From positions 317,501-381,500 of the forward strand of contig CANJKZ010000820.1 of the NCBI GenBank assembly GCA_947471745.1: DNA of 64,000 nucleotides. The letters run 5' to 3'. The DNA comes from Closterium sp. Naga37s-1. Its lineage: Eukaryota; Streptophyta; Zygnematophyceae; Desmidiales; Closteriaceae. The notes beneath the pieces are model-generated. The model was not told the DNA's origin. It did not search any database and worked only from the letters and a program-made list of their open reading frames with translations. Positions 12,301-24,200 of this stretch are shown here, piece by piece. Numbering within the stretch: position 1 is the stretch's first letter; every line of letters starts with the position of its first letter. The position numbers were made by a program, and so were the translations under genes.

Positions 12301-15300
12301 ATGATCGCCGGTCTGAGGACGATGTGCATGATCGCCGGTCTGAGGACGATGTGCATGATCGCCGGTCTGAGGACGATGTGCATGATCGCCGGTCTGAGGA
12401 CGATGTGCATGATCGCCGGTCTGAGGACGATGTGCATGATCGCCGGTCTGAGGACGATGTGCATGATCGCCGGTCTGAGGACGATGTGCATGATCGCCGG
12501 TCTGAGGACGATGTGCATGATCGCCGGTCTGAGGACGATGTGCATGAAAGTCACACACGGTGCGCTTCGCATCACTCAAACCCCTCAAGAACCAGTGATT
12601 CACCCAGCGATTGACTGACCTGCGCCCCAGCGTAGTGCTTCCATGCCTTGTCTCTGCGGTAGTCTGCCGCCACGAGCCGGTAGTTGTCCAGCGCAAGCTG
12701 GAAGTCCTGCAGCATCATGGCTGCGTCCGCCAGCTGGCGGATCTGAGACTCAGGCGAGCGGTAGGTGTAGCTGAGAGGATGGTGAAGGGTGAGAAAAGGG
12801 GAGAGATCGATGAGTTTAGTACACTGGCTGAGAGGGGGCAAGAGGGAGGGTGGCTAGGGAATGTCGTATAGAATGGCCACAGTTAAAGAAAGTGCAATCG
12901 GGGAGGGGGAGTGTGTGGGGGCCGTGACAGAGGGATGAAAGGGCCATGGCAAGGAAGGGAGGGGAGACAAAAGGTGCTTACACGCCGGGTGTGGCGTCTG
13001 CCGACTCTTCCTTCCCCTTGCCAAACCACAAGTTCTTGATCTGGTTGCGTAGCCCACGACGACTGGCTGAGATCTGGGGCATTCATATTCGTGGATGCAA
13101 ACACAAACAAACACCCGCATACATACACATGCACACATCCACACATTTACACAGACTTGCTCGCGATCACATGTATTGAAGGCCCAGACAAAAACAGAGA
13201 CTGAAGCTGATGTAGACGGGAAGCGAGGAAACCACCACAAACTGCCTGTTGGTCCACTTGCCGGATCATTAGGTTCCTCCACCAACCTGCTGGTTGAGGT
13301 CTCGCGCCTTTCGCTCGAGGTGAGGTACGAGGTGCTTCACACTGAGCTCCATCATCATGTCCGCCACCTCCCTCACGTCCGCCTCACTCATATACTGCCC
13401 CACCGCCCCTGACACCGGCGGACCTGAGGGGCTCTGTGGCAACTGCAGGAAGCAGGGGAGAACGAGAGGGGTGGAGGAGAAGAGGGGGGTCGGAGAGCGA
13501 GGGGATTTTGGGAAGGGGAGATGAGAGGTTGGGGGAGAGGGGGGGAAGAGCAGGGCGTTGTGGTTAGTCCAAAGCCGATACCACGAGTCCTCCTTACCGC
13601 AGTGCCGGCAGGAGGAGGCGGTGCGACCCCTCCAACGGGGACAGGGCGGTGCTTGGTCCAGATGTCAGGCCGAGACTGGCTGGGAGCAGCGGCAGAGTTG
13701 ATAGGCAACAAGCGGCAGACAGGGCTGCCAAAAGCAGCACGCATCTCAGCTATAGTGAGCTCGACTTGAGAGGAGGTGGAGGGAGGGCCGAGGGAGGAGC
13801 AGTCGTGCAGGAGGAGGTAGTGCAGGTGCAGCTTGGGGTCCATGGTGCCGTCACGGTAGAGCGCAGGCAGGCGCTCGGGAGTCATGAGCTCACGCAAGGC
13901 GCGCACAGGGAAGGGCTCTGACGTGGAGGCGACCAGCAGACCTGGGGTGGTGGTGGGCGTTGGTGGATTTGGAAGCGGAACATTGCAGGACAGTGAGTTG
14001 AAAGCAGATGGATTTGTACTTGTCGTCAAAGCGAAGGAGTTCGGTAAACAGAGACAAGGATGCAGAAAGATAAAAGGGCGAGCAAAGGGAGATGTGCCTT
14101 TATGAAAGTGGACAGTGAGGAGGGAGCTTACACGCAATGGGATGATCAAAGGTCTCGTGGTCAGAAAAGACGAGTGTGCGCATGAACTCGTCGGTAAAAC
14201 GCTGAAACCAACAAGTCCGGTTCTCCGCATTGGCCACTGTAGCCACATAGACGAAAAGGGTGGGGAAAGGAAACGAGGATTCAGGGTGAATGGGGGAAAA
14301 GGGCCAAATGGGAAGAGTGCAGTAAGGGAGGGATAAAACATCATAGCACATGCTCTTGCCCAGACTCTGCACGAAGGTTCCACTGGACTGAATGAATTTG
14401 GGGGACGAGGGTGGGGGTTCCGGGGGGGGGAGAGGGTGGAGTAGAGAGGAGAGGCGAGGGACATCCAGATGCGGTGCAGAGGAATGCATCGTATACGTAG
14501 CTCAGTCCACTTTGCATGTGCGCTCTCATCTTCATAAATGAGATTAGGTAAGCTCAGTGCTTGCTGCTGCTCATAATTCCCCCTCATAACTCACACAATC
14601 CCCCATTCATAACTCCCTTCTTCCCGTCATGCTCTTGGGTACGGCTCAAAAGGTCACGCCCCCCCTCACGTCAACTCACTGCCAATGATGGAGTTGAGGT
14701 CGCTCGGGTCTGCCCCCATCAGCTCTGCGTCTGCCGCCTCACTCGCGTTTGTCACAAAGCGCACACAAAAATCTTCTGCTGCCTGCTCCCGGACCACCGT
14801 AGCGCACAGAAAGTTAGCATATAACGATTAGACAAAAATAAGGCTACGGATGTGCATTCCCATTTCCCCAAGTACCTCTTGGGACGGTTGCTGGATTTCG
14901 CTAGCATAGAATACTCGCACGCGAAAGTCGTGCAGGCGGTACGAATGCTCGCCCGCCGTGCGCACGGGCACTGCAGGAGAGGTGGCGCGAGGGGAGGAAG
15001 CGGGAGCGCGACAGGAAAGGGGATGAGGGAGTGAGACGTGAATGATGCCTGATGAGGCGTGGGATCTTAACAAAGTCGGCGCAGTCAGGATACAGTAGAA
15101 GGGAGGGGGATGCCAGTCATCGTCGACATGGAAAAGCACGTTAGCGCGCACCGATTAACAGCGAGATTGGAATCTCACCGTTGAGGTTGGAGAACTCGCA
15201 GTGCGGGCGGAGCAGGTCGACGAAGCTCAGCGCGTTCTTCTGGCAGGCAGCCTCAGCGGCGGCGGTCGAGAGCACCATGAGCGCGGGGCACATGCGCTCA

Positions 15301-15392
15301 CGGAGGCTCTCCCCCAGCATCGACCGCTCCATGCTGCTGCGCTGGTACCCTGACCCGCCCCGCGTCATCGGCGCTCCTGTTAAAAGATCCAT
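394..15392 (-). CDS. TRAPPC8: TRAPP complex subunit TRAPPC8 (Trs85 homologue), about 25 exons
   Basis: Subunit of the TRAPP tethering/Rab-GEF complex (the TRAPPIII-type form) acting in Golgi traffic and autophagy. Recognised by collinear resemblance to plant Trs85: MVLSTAAAEAACQKNALSF at the N-terminus, YRLHDFRVRVFYASEIQQP, TLVFSDHETFDHPIAC, MDPKLHLHYLLLHD, GLRNQIKNLWFGKGKEE, PPMLRKYGFHMVLAG, VYVHFEDHRIFASPASV, GVDVEFWNPLQIALQISGV and, near the C-terminus, WRMDGPSYLQHDF. Exons (high to low): 15392-15179, 14970-14876, 14782-14680, 14236-14132, 13941-13598, 13442-13287, 13073-12982, 12770-12620, 11885-11799, 11530-11411, 11137-11006, 7999-7902, 7673-7571, 7234-7121, 6770-6620, 6494-6192, 5941-5869, 5670-5283, 5003-4815, 4612-4502, 4224-3949, 3626-3258, 2977-2612, 2376-2233, then a last exon from roughly 1660 to 394. 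Exons 1-24 keep frame at every junction (1,428 codons). The 5' edge of the last exon is uncertain, and a glycine/alanine-rich stretch in it (about 1110-1290) could be a retained intron. The protein would be about 1,850 aa, longer than typical plant homologues (about 1,300), through low-complexity insertions. Confidence 0.9.
1992..2052. repeat. 14-bp tandem repeat, about 4 copies
   Basis: Unit gcattcaagcaatg repeated head to tail with no visible variation. It lies in the last TRAPPC8 intron. Confidence 0.85.
2206..2241 (-). repeat. 18-bp tandem duplication covering the exon 24 splice donor
   Basis: The unit cgtgattcacctggaaca occurs twice in tandem. On the gene strand each copy supplies TTCCAG|GTGAAT, so TRAPPC8 exon 24 has two equally good donors 18 bp apart. 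Use of the distal one would add six residues (VNHVFQ) in frame. Confidence 0.6.
4332..4400. repeat. 16-bp purine-rich tandem repeat, about 4 copies
   Basis: Unit gggggaaaggttagaa, slightly varied (gga/ggg), in the intron between TRAPPC8 exons 20 and 21. Confidence 0.75.
8594..10940. repeat. 18-bp minisatellite, about 130 copies, in TRAPPC8 intron 11
   Basis: Consensus unit aaggttcacccccggatg. The period is a multiple of three, so long frames stay open on both strands (MKVHPR-like forward, NLHPGV-like reverse); these are repeat artefacts and not genes. Variant units (gattaag for gatgaag, ctcacctcc for ttcaccccc) are clustered at both ends, and the centre is most uniform. A run of variants at 9729-9800 recurs at 10269-10340, 540 bp (30 units) later; another block near 8970-9045 recurs near 10624-10695. 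Blocks have therefore been duplicated as well as single units. The array makes most of the 3.0-kb intron between the exons at 11006-11137 and 7902-7999. Confidence 0.97.
12164..12546. repeat. 27-bp minisatellite, 14 copies, in TRAPPC8 intron 8
   Basis: Unit contains atgatcgccggtctgaggac; copies look identical. 27 is a multiple of three, so frames are open on both strands, but the array lies wholly between the well-supported exons 12620-12770 and 11799-11885. Confidence 0.97.
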
Positions 15393-15851
15393 AGTGAGAC
15401 GGACTAAGGCGGTGACTCGGTGCTAAGGATTCTCACGAATGAGCACACACGCTGGGGGCAAGTGGCTGCTGGCGCGCCTTCACTTCACTGTAATATTGTG
15501 CGGACTGAATCTACCATTCATCCTCACGAGGATGTGAAAGGAACATGCTTTTGCAAAAGAGAGGGCGTCTCGATGTTAGCACGCGCGGTAAGAAAAGAAT
15601 GACCTGAAAGGAAACAAATCGTACACATGAACTGTGCTGTACTCACAAAAGTGAACAAATTTCCTCCAATCACTCCTCAATCCTCCCCGTCCCCCCCGCC
15701 ACTTCCACCACCACGTCGCCCCTGTCGGCAAGGATTATCAGTCGTCTTGACTGCTTGCATTCCCTCCACTCCACTGAAATGTCACTTCCGAACCAATCCC
15801 CATGTTTTCGCCGCCACCAACGTTCACCCTCCCCAGACAACCGCGACGGCC
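15393..15851. promoter_or_regulatory. Shared upstream region of TRAPPC8 (minus) and the synaptotagmin gene (plus)
   Basis: The two start codons face away from each other across 459 bp, so both promoters and both 5' UTRs should lie here. I see no convincing TATA box in a sensible position. This is inferred from gene layout, not from a recognised motif. Confidence 0.5.
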
Positions 15852-18800
15852 ATGGCAGAGCCACCAGAGCTCACTCCAGGTCCCGCCGCAAAGCCCGCCG
15901 CAGGGTTTGCCGCAGGACCAGCCGGAGAGGCTGTCGCGGCTCAGCCCGCAGAAACCGCTACAGGTCTAACGGCCATGTCCGTAGCTAGTATGCCGCCGAG
16001 TGTGGTATCCATGGCTTTAAACAAACCCACCGTTCATATTCCTTCCCGTCTCCGCATGGCCCCGCAGCAGCATAACCACCCTCACCAGCTAGAGGAAGAC
16101 CAACTGCGGGAACCACAGTCGAGGACCGAAACTAAAAGAAAGAGAATTTTCTGGCTGACGTCCCTGGGCTCTCTGCTTGGCCGCAAGGTGGCGGAGCTGC
16201 TCTGGCCGTCGCTACGCCACTTTGCTTTGGGGCTGCTGGTCGATGCTCTTGGCTTCTCCATTGGGCTGGCCACTTCTCTCGTGATCGGATGTAGGCTTCT
16301 GGACAAGCGGCGGTCGTTTGAAGTCAGCACTCCCCAAGTAAAGCATTTAAATTGGTCCGAAATGCAGGGCAATTGCAAGAGCATTCAGATGCTACGTGAA
16401 TGTTGCATTCTTCCTGCATCAGCGGGTAATGCACTGCTGCTTACTACGTGTCTAAGAAAACTTTTGAGTCGACTCAAAAGTCATCTCGCTCCGTGAATGT
16501 TGCATTCGTCCTGCATCAGCGGGTAATGCACTGCTGCTTACCACGTGTCTAAGAAATTGCTCTTGCTGCAGGTCCGGCGGGTGCTAGCAGTTACAGACGA
16601 GGATCACTTGGATCGGCTCCGAGGCTCTCTGCCAGGCTGGGTGAAAGACCCTGGCTTAGAGCCGGCTCGCTGGCTGAACCATGTGATAGCGCGATTCTGG
16701 CATGTGCTGAATCCCGCACTCAGCAAAATCTTCGTGGAAAAGCTGTGGCCGGTGAGTCCTGCGTCCAGATACCCAGCTCCTGTTGCTCTGACATGAGAGT
16801 AAGGAACTTAACTCTAGGGTTGTGTCTGCTACATGCAAGCGCAATTACTACGCACCTACTTCAGAGTTTCAGCAGATGCACCAGCAAAAGATGATGCGAT
16901 CTTGTCTCTTCCCACCAGGCCATTTGCAGGCATAAACGATTTCCGGACAACTTGCTTCAAATTGAGGACTTCTCGTTCGGGTCGTTCCCCCTGGTAGTGG
17001 AGTATGTCAAGGTGCGCAGTGATGAGTTCAGCGTTGGGTTGCTCAATAGCCAGGATGAACAGGCTCTGTCACATTTCGTTTCTTCAGCCCCAAAGATTCC
17101 ACCCTTAATGTCATGTATCGGTTGGACCTTCCACAAAGCACTTGACTCTTGCTGTCCCTCGAAACTTCTCCTCATCCCCTCTTTCCTTTCATCCCTTATC
17201 ACTCACCGAGGGAAGCAGATGGTCGAATCTCATGAGTCTGCAGCCGTGCTTGACCTCAAGGTGCACCTTGCCACGAACTCCAACGCAAGGGCCATCTTGA
17301 CTTTGCCAGGGAGTGTGCTGAGACTTCCAGCAGTCGAAGAAAACGATGACTGCTCATCCACCTTGCACCTCTCTCAATTCGTGGGGAGAGCAGTCTTGCG
17401 CGTGTCGTTCGCTCCATTGGTTCCCAAATTCCCTTGCTTTGGGAACGTCCACTTCTCTTTCCTCGAAAGTGTAAGACAACAGGAGCTCGTAACCACTTTG
17501 CAGACTCATGACCGTCCACTCGAGAACATTGAAGCCATGCTGATTCCATGCCATTACCACATATCGTGTTTTGATGTCTTGATGCAGCCAGAACTGGACT
17601 TCTGTCTTTCCGCCTATGCGGGGCTTGACCTCATGTCACTTCCTGGCATCTCCGGCCTCTTGCACAAGAAGATCCAATCGGCTATTGCGGGTCACATGCT
17701 ATGGCCAAGGCGCTTCACACTCCGCACAAAGGCAGCAGCAGTGACAACAGGTAGAACCAAGCGAGCAGTTGGTACCGTGACAGTGGAGGTAGTGGAGGCC
17801 ACAGAGCTAACTCAAACAGGACTACTTCTGGCACAGAATATCCTGTATCCATCACCCTATGTCAAGGTGCGTTAGTGGATTGAAAGCTTGTTAGTTGCAA
17901 CGAGAAAAAAAAAACTTATGGGAATGGATGACTATTTTTTTGCAGGCTTACATCGATCCAAGCCGTTCTGTGTCCACCGCCATTGAGTCCTACACCTGTG
18001 ATCCGGTGTGGCGTGAGGTGCTTCGTCTGCCTGTGATCGATCAGGAGGCGGATGCCCTGACATTTGAGGTTCACGATGCGACAGCACTGCTGGTGGATAG
18101 TTTGATCGGCTCCTGTGTTCTTCACATCAGCAATCTGCAGCCAGGAATTTCGCAGGTATGTCCACTTGAAGAGACGTGTAGATGTTAGCTGCCTGGAACA
18201 ACAAGTTTTGATCAGTTTGGAAGGTCTGCAAAGGGCTGTGTGCTGATATAATACAGGAGCTACTCACTGAAGCCATCTGTGTTCTTGCTGTCATTCCCTT
18301 CTGCAGCACTTCACGCTAGGTCTCTGGAGCAACCGGGGCCTGCCATGCGGTGAGCTGGAACTCATTGCAACCTTCAGAGTCCTGCAAAGCGAGACAATGC
18401 CGCGAAAGCTTTTATCGGAAGATGCAGTGCTCGCAAGACCTGGAATGCAACCGCGCCTGCAGCTTCATGCTGATGGGCCTGGCTTGCTGGAGGTGGCTGT
18501 GTGGAGAGGTTTGGATCTAGATGCAAGCAGCTGGCTGGGGAGAAACCCTGATGAAGCTCAATTCTTGTGCAAGGTGTTTCTTGCAGGAGAGGAGCGAGTG
18601 ACCAAGGTGAGATTTCTCTGGGACCTGCTCATGATCCTCCAATTATTGTCCCTGGAGAGCTGCCTTGCCATGATTTTGTTTCTTTGAGTATGGCGATTTG
18701 TTTCCATGCTTGCAGGTTGCTGAAGGCAGGGGGAATCCACAGTGGGAAGAGTCGTTTGAATTTCTGCTTGATCAACCTCCAGTTACTGAAAAACTGCTGA

Positions 18801-18991
18801 TCGAGGTGTGGAGTCGGAGCCCAGAAGCAATGCTGGTTGGTTCTGCAGAGAAGATGGTGGGTTCCGTGGAGATCCCTTTGTGTGATGCGCTGAAGAACAA
18901 ACGCATTGTTGACATTTTCCAGCTCCATCACACAAAGCAGGGGTATTTAAAGTTGGAACTCCAGTGGCGCTTGCTTGCTGAAGCCAGCTGA
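15852..18991 (+). CDS. Plant synaptotagmin/extended-synaptotagmin-like protein (SMP + two C2 domains)
   Basis: Predicted ER membrane tether and lipid-transfer protein for ER-plasma membrane contact sites. Exons 15852-16337, 16572-16751, 16919-17011, 17219-17470, 17588-17866, 17946-18155, 18307-18606 and 18716-18991 give 691 aa with every junction in frame. Domains seen: a Pro/Ala-rich N-terminus (1-80); a basic stretch and hydrophobic segment (about 118-147); an SMP domain (about 165-395) with W-L-N-H-V-I-A-R-F-W, ALSKIFVEKLWP, PLVPKFPCF and GLDLMSLPGISGLL; C2A (about 400-500, VEVVEATELTQTG...PYVKAYIDPS); and C2B (about 558-685, LLEVAVWRGLDLDASS...GNPQWEESFEFLL). The usual cluster of Ca2+-binding aspartates is poor in both C2 domains, so Ca2+ binding is doubtful (inference). 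The 17012-17218 intron is less certain because it could be read through in frame. Start chosen at the ATG giving MAEPPEL; an upstream in-frame ATG at 15627 exists. Confidence 0.87.
16391..16555. repeat. Direct repeat of 68 bp flanking a palindromic 29-bp insert (intron 1)
   Basis: Positions 16391-16458 and 16488-16555 are copies with about three mismatches. Between them is acttttgagtcgactcaaaa plus a short tail; 16460-16481 is a perfect 22-bp palindrome centred on GTCGAC. The same core is the tip of the PLE at 49834-53776 and recurs at 34359-34368. Most likely a target duplication around a tiny PLE footprint (inference). Confidence 0.7.
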
Positions 18992-20264
18992 CAGGCTGAA
19001 TGTTTTGGAAGTATCCTGCAGAAAATACTTGTGTTAGGTCAGGCATAAGTTATGTGAGCTTTCCAATAATAGGCAAACTTCACATTCTATGCGAAACGTG
19101 TGCCCCACTTGTGTGGACTTGAAGTATGAGGGTTTTCCTGACGTCAAACAATATGGTGCACAGGTACGGTACCGGTAGTTAAAGCCCGAGTATCACATGG
19201 CTGAATACCAAGTTTCCTGAACATGAAACAGGGTTAGCGAGAGGGAGCAAAAACCTTTTTCGTAGAACCAACCCTGGCGACGCACTCTCAGAGTCGCGAA
19301 ATCAATCGTCACCTCGCCACACTCAGATTGGCCTGCTTCCCCCAGAGATGACCACCATTGCACGAAAATACTGTGTGCGACCATTCTGTCGCCTCGAATG
19401 ATGCAGAAGCGCAGCCAATCAGCACCACCGAAAAAGAATACTCGCATCGCATCCAAACAGCGAGGGGGTATAGAGGGAATAGGGGGGTTACAGTCCGGTG
19501 AAGTGTTGAATTGAACCACCAAAACGAGTGGTAGGTAAACATTTGACACCAACCTCAATAGCGACCTAAAACACCTACAGCCTCGCAAAACGTGCTCGAT
19601 GACGGAATCAACGCATAGCACGACTACCAACCTTGCTTGATAGTAGGCAGGTCACAGCACGAAATATTGTCGCGACGCGCTGGCACTAGGACGCCGCGTC
19701 GCAGGAGATGTCAACAGCTAAACGCGACGTTCAGGGCCTGAATGTAAGGAGCACGATTTGCCGAGAAGAGTAGTTGCGTTCCACAAAGTACGAGCATTAT
19801 AGGGGTATTCTAGAGAGGAAAAGTTCATTTCGGGTGGGTCCTAACCATACGTAGACAATAGGAAAGGTCGGTAGAACCTTTACTACCTGCGGGTGTAACA
19901 TCTACGGCCTGACTTGCAACAGTAATCTTCGACAGGGCGACCACGGGAATGCGCGAGGGAAAGGCCTAAACCGTTGCCGGTAGGGAGAAAGACGATAGGT
20001 GAACGGGATTCAAGGCCAACGTCCTGCACTACATTTTGTACATCGGCACCCAACTGTAAGAGACGATAAACGCAATCTTGAGCACCGGTTGTAGTGTTGT
20101 CTCACTCAAGCTGTAGTTTCAGTGGCTGTCGGCGGCATACACAGCTGTCGACGGACTGCTGAAGTCGAGCGTGTTGTCACCCTCTGTCGTAGCCACTGTC
20201 AGAGCCACGGTTCCAACCTGAGGTTCGTCCCGCATAACGCATGCGCGCCATCGCCCTGGTGCCT
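18992..20264. other. Intergenic, no gene seen
   Basis: Sequence after the synaptotagmin stop. The longest frame (19193-19630 minus) has no recognisable domain. No tandem repeats until 20.26 kb. Confidence 0.5.
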
Positions 20265-20512
20265 CAGCATGCGGCGTCACTGCTGTCCAAGTCACAGCAT
20301 GCGGCGTCACTGCTGCCCAAGTCACAGCATGCGGCGTCACTGCTGTCCAAGTCACAGAATGCGGCGTCACTGCTGCCCAAGTCACAGCATGCGGCGTCAC
20401 TGCTGTCCAAGTCACAGCATGCGGCGTCACTGCTGTCCAAATCACAGCATGCGGCGTCACTGCTGTCCCAGTCACAGCATGCGGCGTCACATATGCTTGT
20501 GTCACAGCATAA
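20265..20512. repeat. 30-bp tandem repeat, about 8 copies
   Basis: Unit contains gcatgcggcgtcactgctg, with a ctgtcc/ctgccc alternation. Frames are open on both strands because 30 is a multiple of three; I do not regard them as coding. Confidence 0.9.
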
Positions 20513-21289
20513 GGTCACTGCGAGGCACGTCATAGCGAGCGGTGTCACTGCTGCTTATGAGAGACCTCACTGCTGCTCACGTCATAGCGTGCGGTGTCAC
20601 CGCTGCTTAGGTCCCATCATATGGTTACTATTGCTCACGTCATAGCGTGCGGTGTCACTGCTGCTTATGCCACATCATATAAGTACTGCTGCACACGTCA
20701 TAGCGTGCGGTGTCACTGCAGCTTATGTCACATCATATGGTCACTGCTCCTCACGTAATAACGTGCGGTGTCACTGCTGCATGTGCTCACATCACATGGT
20801 CACTGCTGCCCACGTCATAGCGTGCGGTGTCACCGCTGCATGTGCTCACATCGTATGGTCACTGCTGCCCACGTCATAAGGTGCGGTGTCACTGCTGCTC
20901 ATGGCACATCATATGGTTACTGCTGCCCACATCATAGAGTGCGGTGTCACTGCTGATAATGTCACGGCAACTGCACACTGCGGCTCGTGTCAAAGCATGT
21001 AGCCTCTGCTGCTGGCATCCCAACATGAGCTGACACTGCTGCCGAGTCACAGCATTATGTTAATTTGACGTTTTATGTCACATCCTCTGGTCACTGATTC
21101 TTATGACAGCGGGGGTGCTCACTCCTCCTCATGTCACAGCATCCTATCCCTGCTGCTCATGTCAAAGCATGTGGTGTCTACTGTTGGCGTCACAACATGA
21201 TGCACTACTGCTGCCAAGTCACAGCATAAGGTCTATTTCCTGTTTATGTCACAGCATCTCATCAATGCTTTTTATGCCTGTCCATGTGC
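20513..21289. repeat. Degenerate relatives of the flanking repeats
   Basis: Irregular copies of gtcatagcgtgcggtgtcac and of gtcacagcat, spaced about 55-60 bp. This zone looks like an ancestral, decayed form from which the 30-bp array on its left and the 28-bp array on its right expanded (inference from shared words). Confidence 0.65.
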
Positions 21290-24200
21290 TCACTCCTGCT
21301 AATGTCACAGCATCATATCACTCCTGCTAATGTCACAGCATCATATCACTCCTGCTAATGTCACAGCATCATATCACTCCTGCTAATGTCACAGCATCAT
21401 ATCACTCCTGCTAATGTCACAGCATCATATCACTCCTGCTAATGTCACAGCATCATATCACTCCTGCTAATGTCACAGCATCATATCACTCCTGCTAATG
21501 TCACAGCATCATATCACTCCTGCTAATGTCACAGCATCATATCACTCCTGCTAATGTCACAGCATCATATCACTCCTGCTAATGTCACAGCATCATATCA
21601 CTCCTGCTAATGTCACAGCATCATATCACTCCTGCTAATGTCACAGCATCATATCACTCCTGCTAATGTCACAGCATCATATCACTCCTGCTAATGTCAC
21701 AGCATCATATCACTCCTGCTAATGTCACAGCATCATATCACTCCTGCTAATGTCACAGCATCATATCACTCCTGCTAATGTCACAGCATCATATCACTCC
21801 TGCTAATGTCACAGCATCATATCACTCCTGCTAATGTCACAGCATCATATCACTCCTGCTAATGTCACAGCATCATATCACTCCTGCTAATGTCACAGCA
21901 TCATATCACTCCTGCTAATGTCACAGCATCATATCACTCCTGCTAATGTCACAGCATCATATCACTCCTGCTAATGTCACAGCATCATATCACTCCTGCT
22001 AATGTCACAGCATCATATCACTCCTGCTAATGTCACAGCATCATATCACTCCTGCTAATGTCACAGCATCATATCACTCCTGCTAATGTCACAGCATCAT
22101 ATCACTCCTGCTAATGTCACAGCATCATATCACTCCTGCTAATGTCACAGCATCATATCACTCCTGCTAATGTCACAGCATCATATCACTCCTGCTAATG
22201 TCACAGCATCATATCACTCCTGCTAATGTCACAGCATCATATCACTCCTGCTAATGTCACAGCATCATATCACTCCTGCTAATGTCACAGCATCATATCA
22301 CTCCTGCTAATGTCACAGCATCATATCACTCCTGCTAATGTCACAGCATCATATCACTCCTGCTAATGTCACAGCATCATATCACTCCTGCTAATGTCAC
22401 AGCATCATATCACTCCTGCTAATGTCACAGCATCATATCACTCCTGCTAATGTCACAGCATCATATCACTCCTGCTAATGTCACAGCATCATATCACTCC
22501 TGCTAATGTCACAGCATCATATCACTCCTGCTAATGTCACAGCATCATATCACTCCTGCTAATGTCACAGCATCATATCACTCCTGCTAATGTCACAGCA
22601 TCATATCACTCCTGCTAATGTCACAGCATCATATCACTCCTGCTAATGTCACAGCATCATATCACTCCTGCTAATGTCACAGCATCATATCACTCCTGCT
22701 AATGTCACAGCATCATATCACTCCTGCTAATGTCACAGCATCATATCACTCCTGCTAATGTCACAGCATCATATCACTCCTGCTAATGTCACAGCATCAT
22801 ATCACTCCTGCTAATGTCACAGCATCATATCACTCCTGCTAATGTCACAGCATCATATCACTCCTGCTAATGTCACAGCATCATATCACTCCTGCTAATG
22901 TCACAGCATCATATCACTCCTGCTAATGTCACAGCATCATATCACTCCTGCTAATGTCACAGCATCATATCACTCCTGCTAATGTCACAGCATCATATCA
23001 CTCCTGCTAATGTCACAGCATCATATCACTCCTGCTAATGTCACAGCATCATATCACTCCTGCTAATGTCACAGCATCATATCACTCCTGCTAATGTCAC
23101 AGCATCATATCACTCCTGCTAATGTCACAGCATCATATCACTCCTGCTAATGTCACAGCATCATATCACTCCTGCTAATGTCACAGCATCATATCACTCC
23201 TGCTAATGTCACAGCATCATATCACTCCTGCTAATGTCACAGCATCATATCACTCCTGCTAATGTCACAGCATCATATCACTCCTGCTAATGTCACAGCA
23301 TCATATCACTCCTGCTAATGTCACAGCATCATATCACTCCTGCTAATGTCACAGCATCATATCACTCCTGCTAATGTCACAGCATCATATCACTCCTGCT
23401 AATGTCACAGCATCATATCACTCCTGCTAATGTCACAGCATCATATCACTCCTGCTAATGTCACAGCATCATATCACTCCTGCTAATGTCACAGCATCAT
23501 ATCACTCCTGCTAATGTCACAGCATCATATCACTCCTGCTAATGTCACAGCATCATATCACTCCTGCTAATGTCACAGCATCATATCACTCCTGCTAATG
23601 TCACAGCATCATATCACTCCTGCTAATGTCACAGCATCATATCACTCCTGCTAATGTCACAGCATCATATCACTCCTGCTAATGTCACGGCATCATATCA
23701 CTCCTGCTAATGTCACAGCATCATATCACTCCTGCTAATGTCACAGCATCATATCACTCCTGCTAATGTCACAGCATCATATCACTCCTGCTAATGTCAC
23801 GGCATCATATCACTCCTGCTAATGTCACAGCATCATATCACTCCTGCTAATGTCACAGCATCATATCACTCCTGCTAATGTCACAGCATCATATCACTCC
23901 TGCTAATGTCACGGCATCATATCACTCCTGCTAATGTCACAGCATCATATCACTCCTGCTAATGTCACAGCATCATATCACTCCTGCTAATGTCACAGCA
24001 TCATATCACTCCTGCTAATGTCACAGCATCATATCACTCCTGCTAATGTCACAGCATCATATCACTCCTGCTAATGTCACAGCATCATATCACTCCTGCT
24101 AATGTCACAGCATCATATCACTCCTGCTAATGTCACAGCATCATATCACTCCTGCTAATGTCACAGCATCATATCACTCCTGCTAATGTCACAGCATCAT

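Noticed and set aside
12088..12696. Open frames across the 27-bp repeat
   Set aside because: The period is a multiple of three, and true TRAPPC8 exons with correct splice sites lie on both sides.
16460..16481. GAGTCGACTC palindrome as a cloning or sequencing linker
   Set aside because: The flanking copies at 16391-16555 differ at several bases, and the same core is an integral, coding part of the PLE (ORF2 3' end), so a linker is less likely than a biological origin. Not fully excluded.
16391..16555. Alternative exon in the synaptotagmin gene
   Set aside because: The duplicated segment has no acceptor/donor pair and lies in an intron whose flanking exons join in frame without it.
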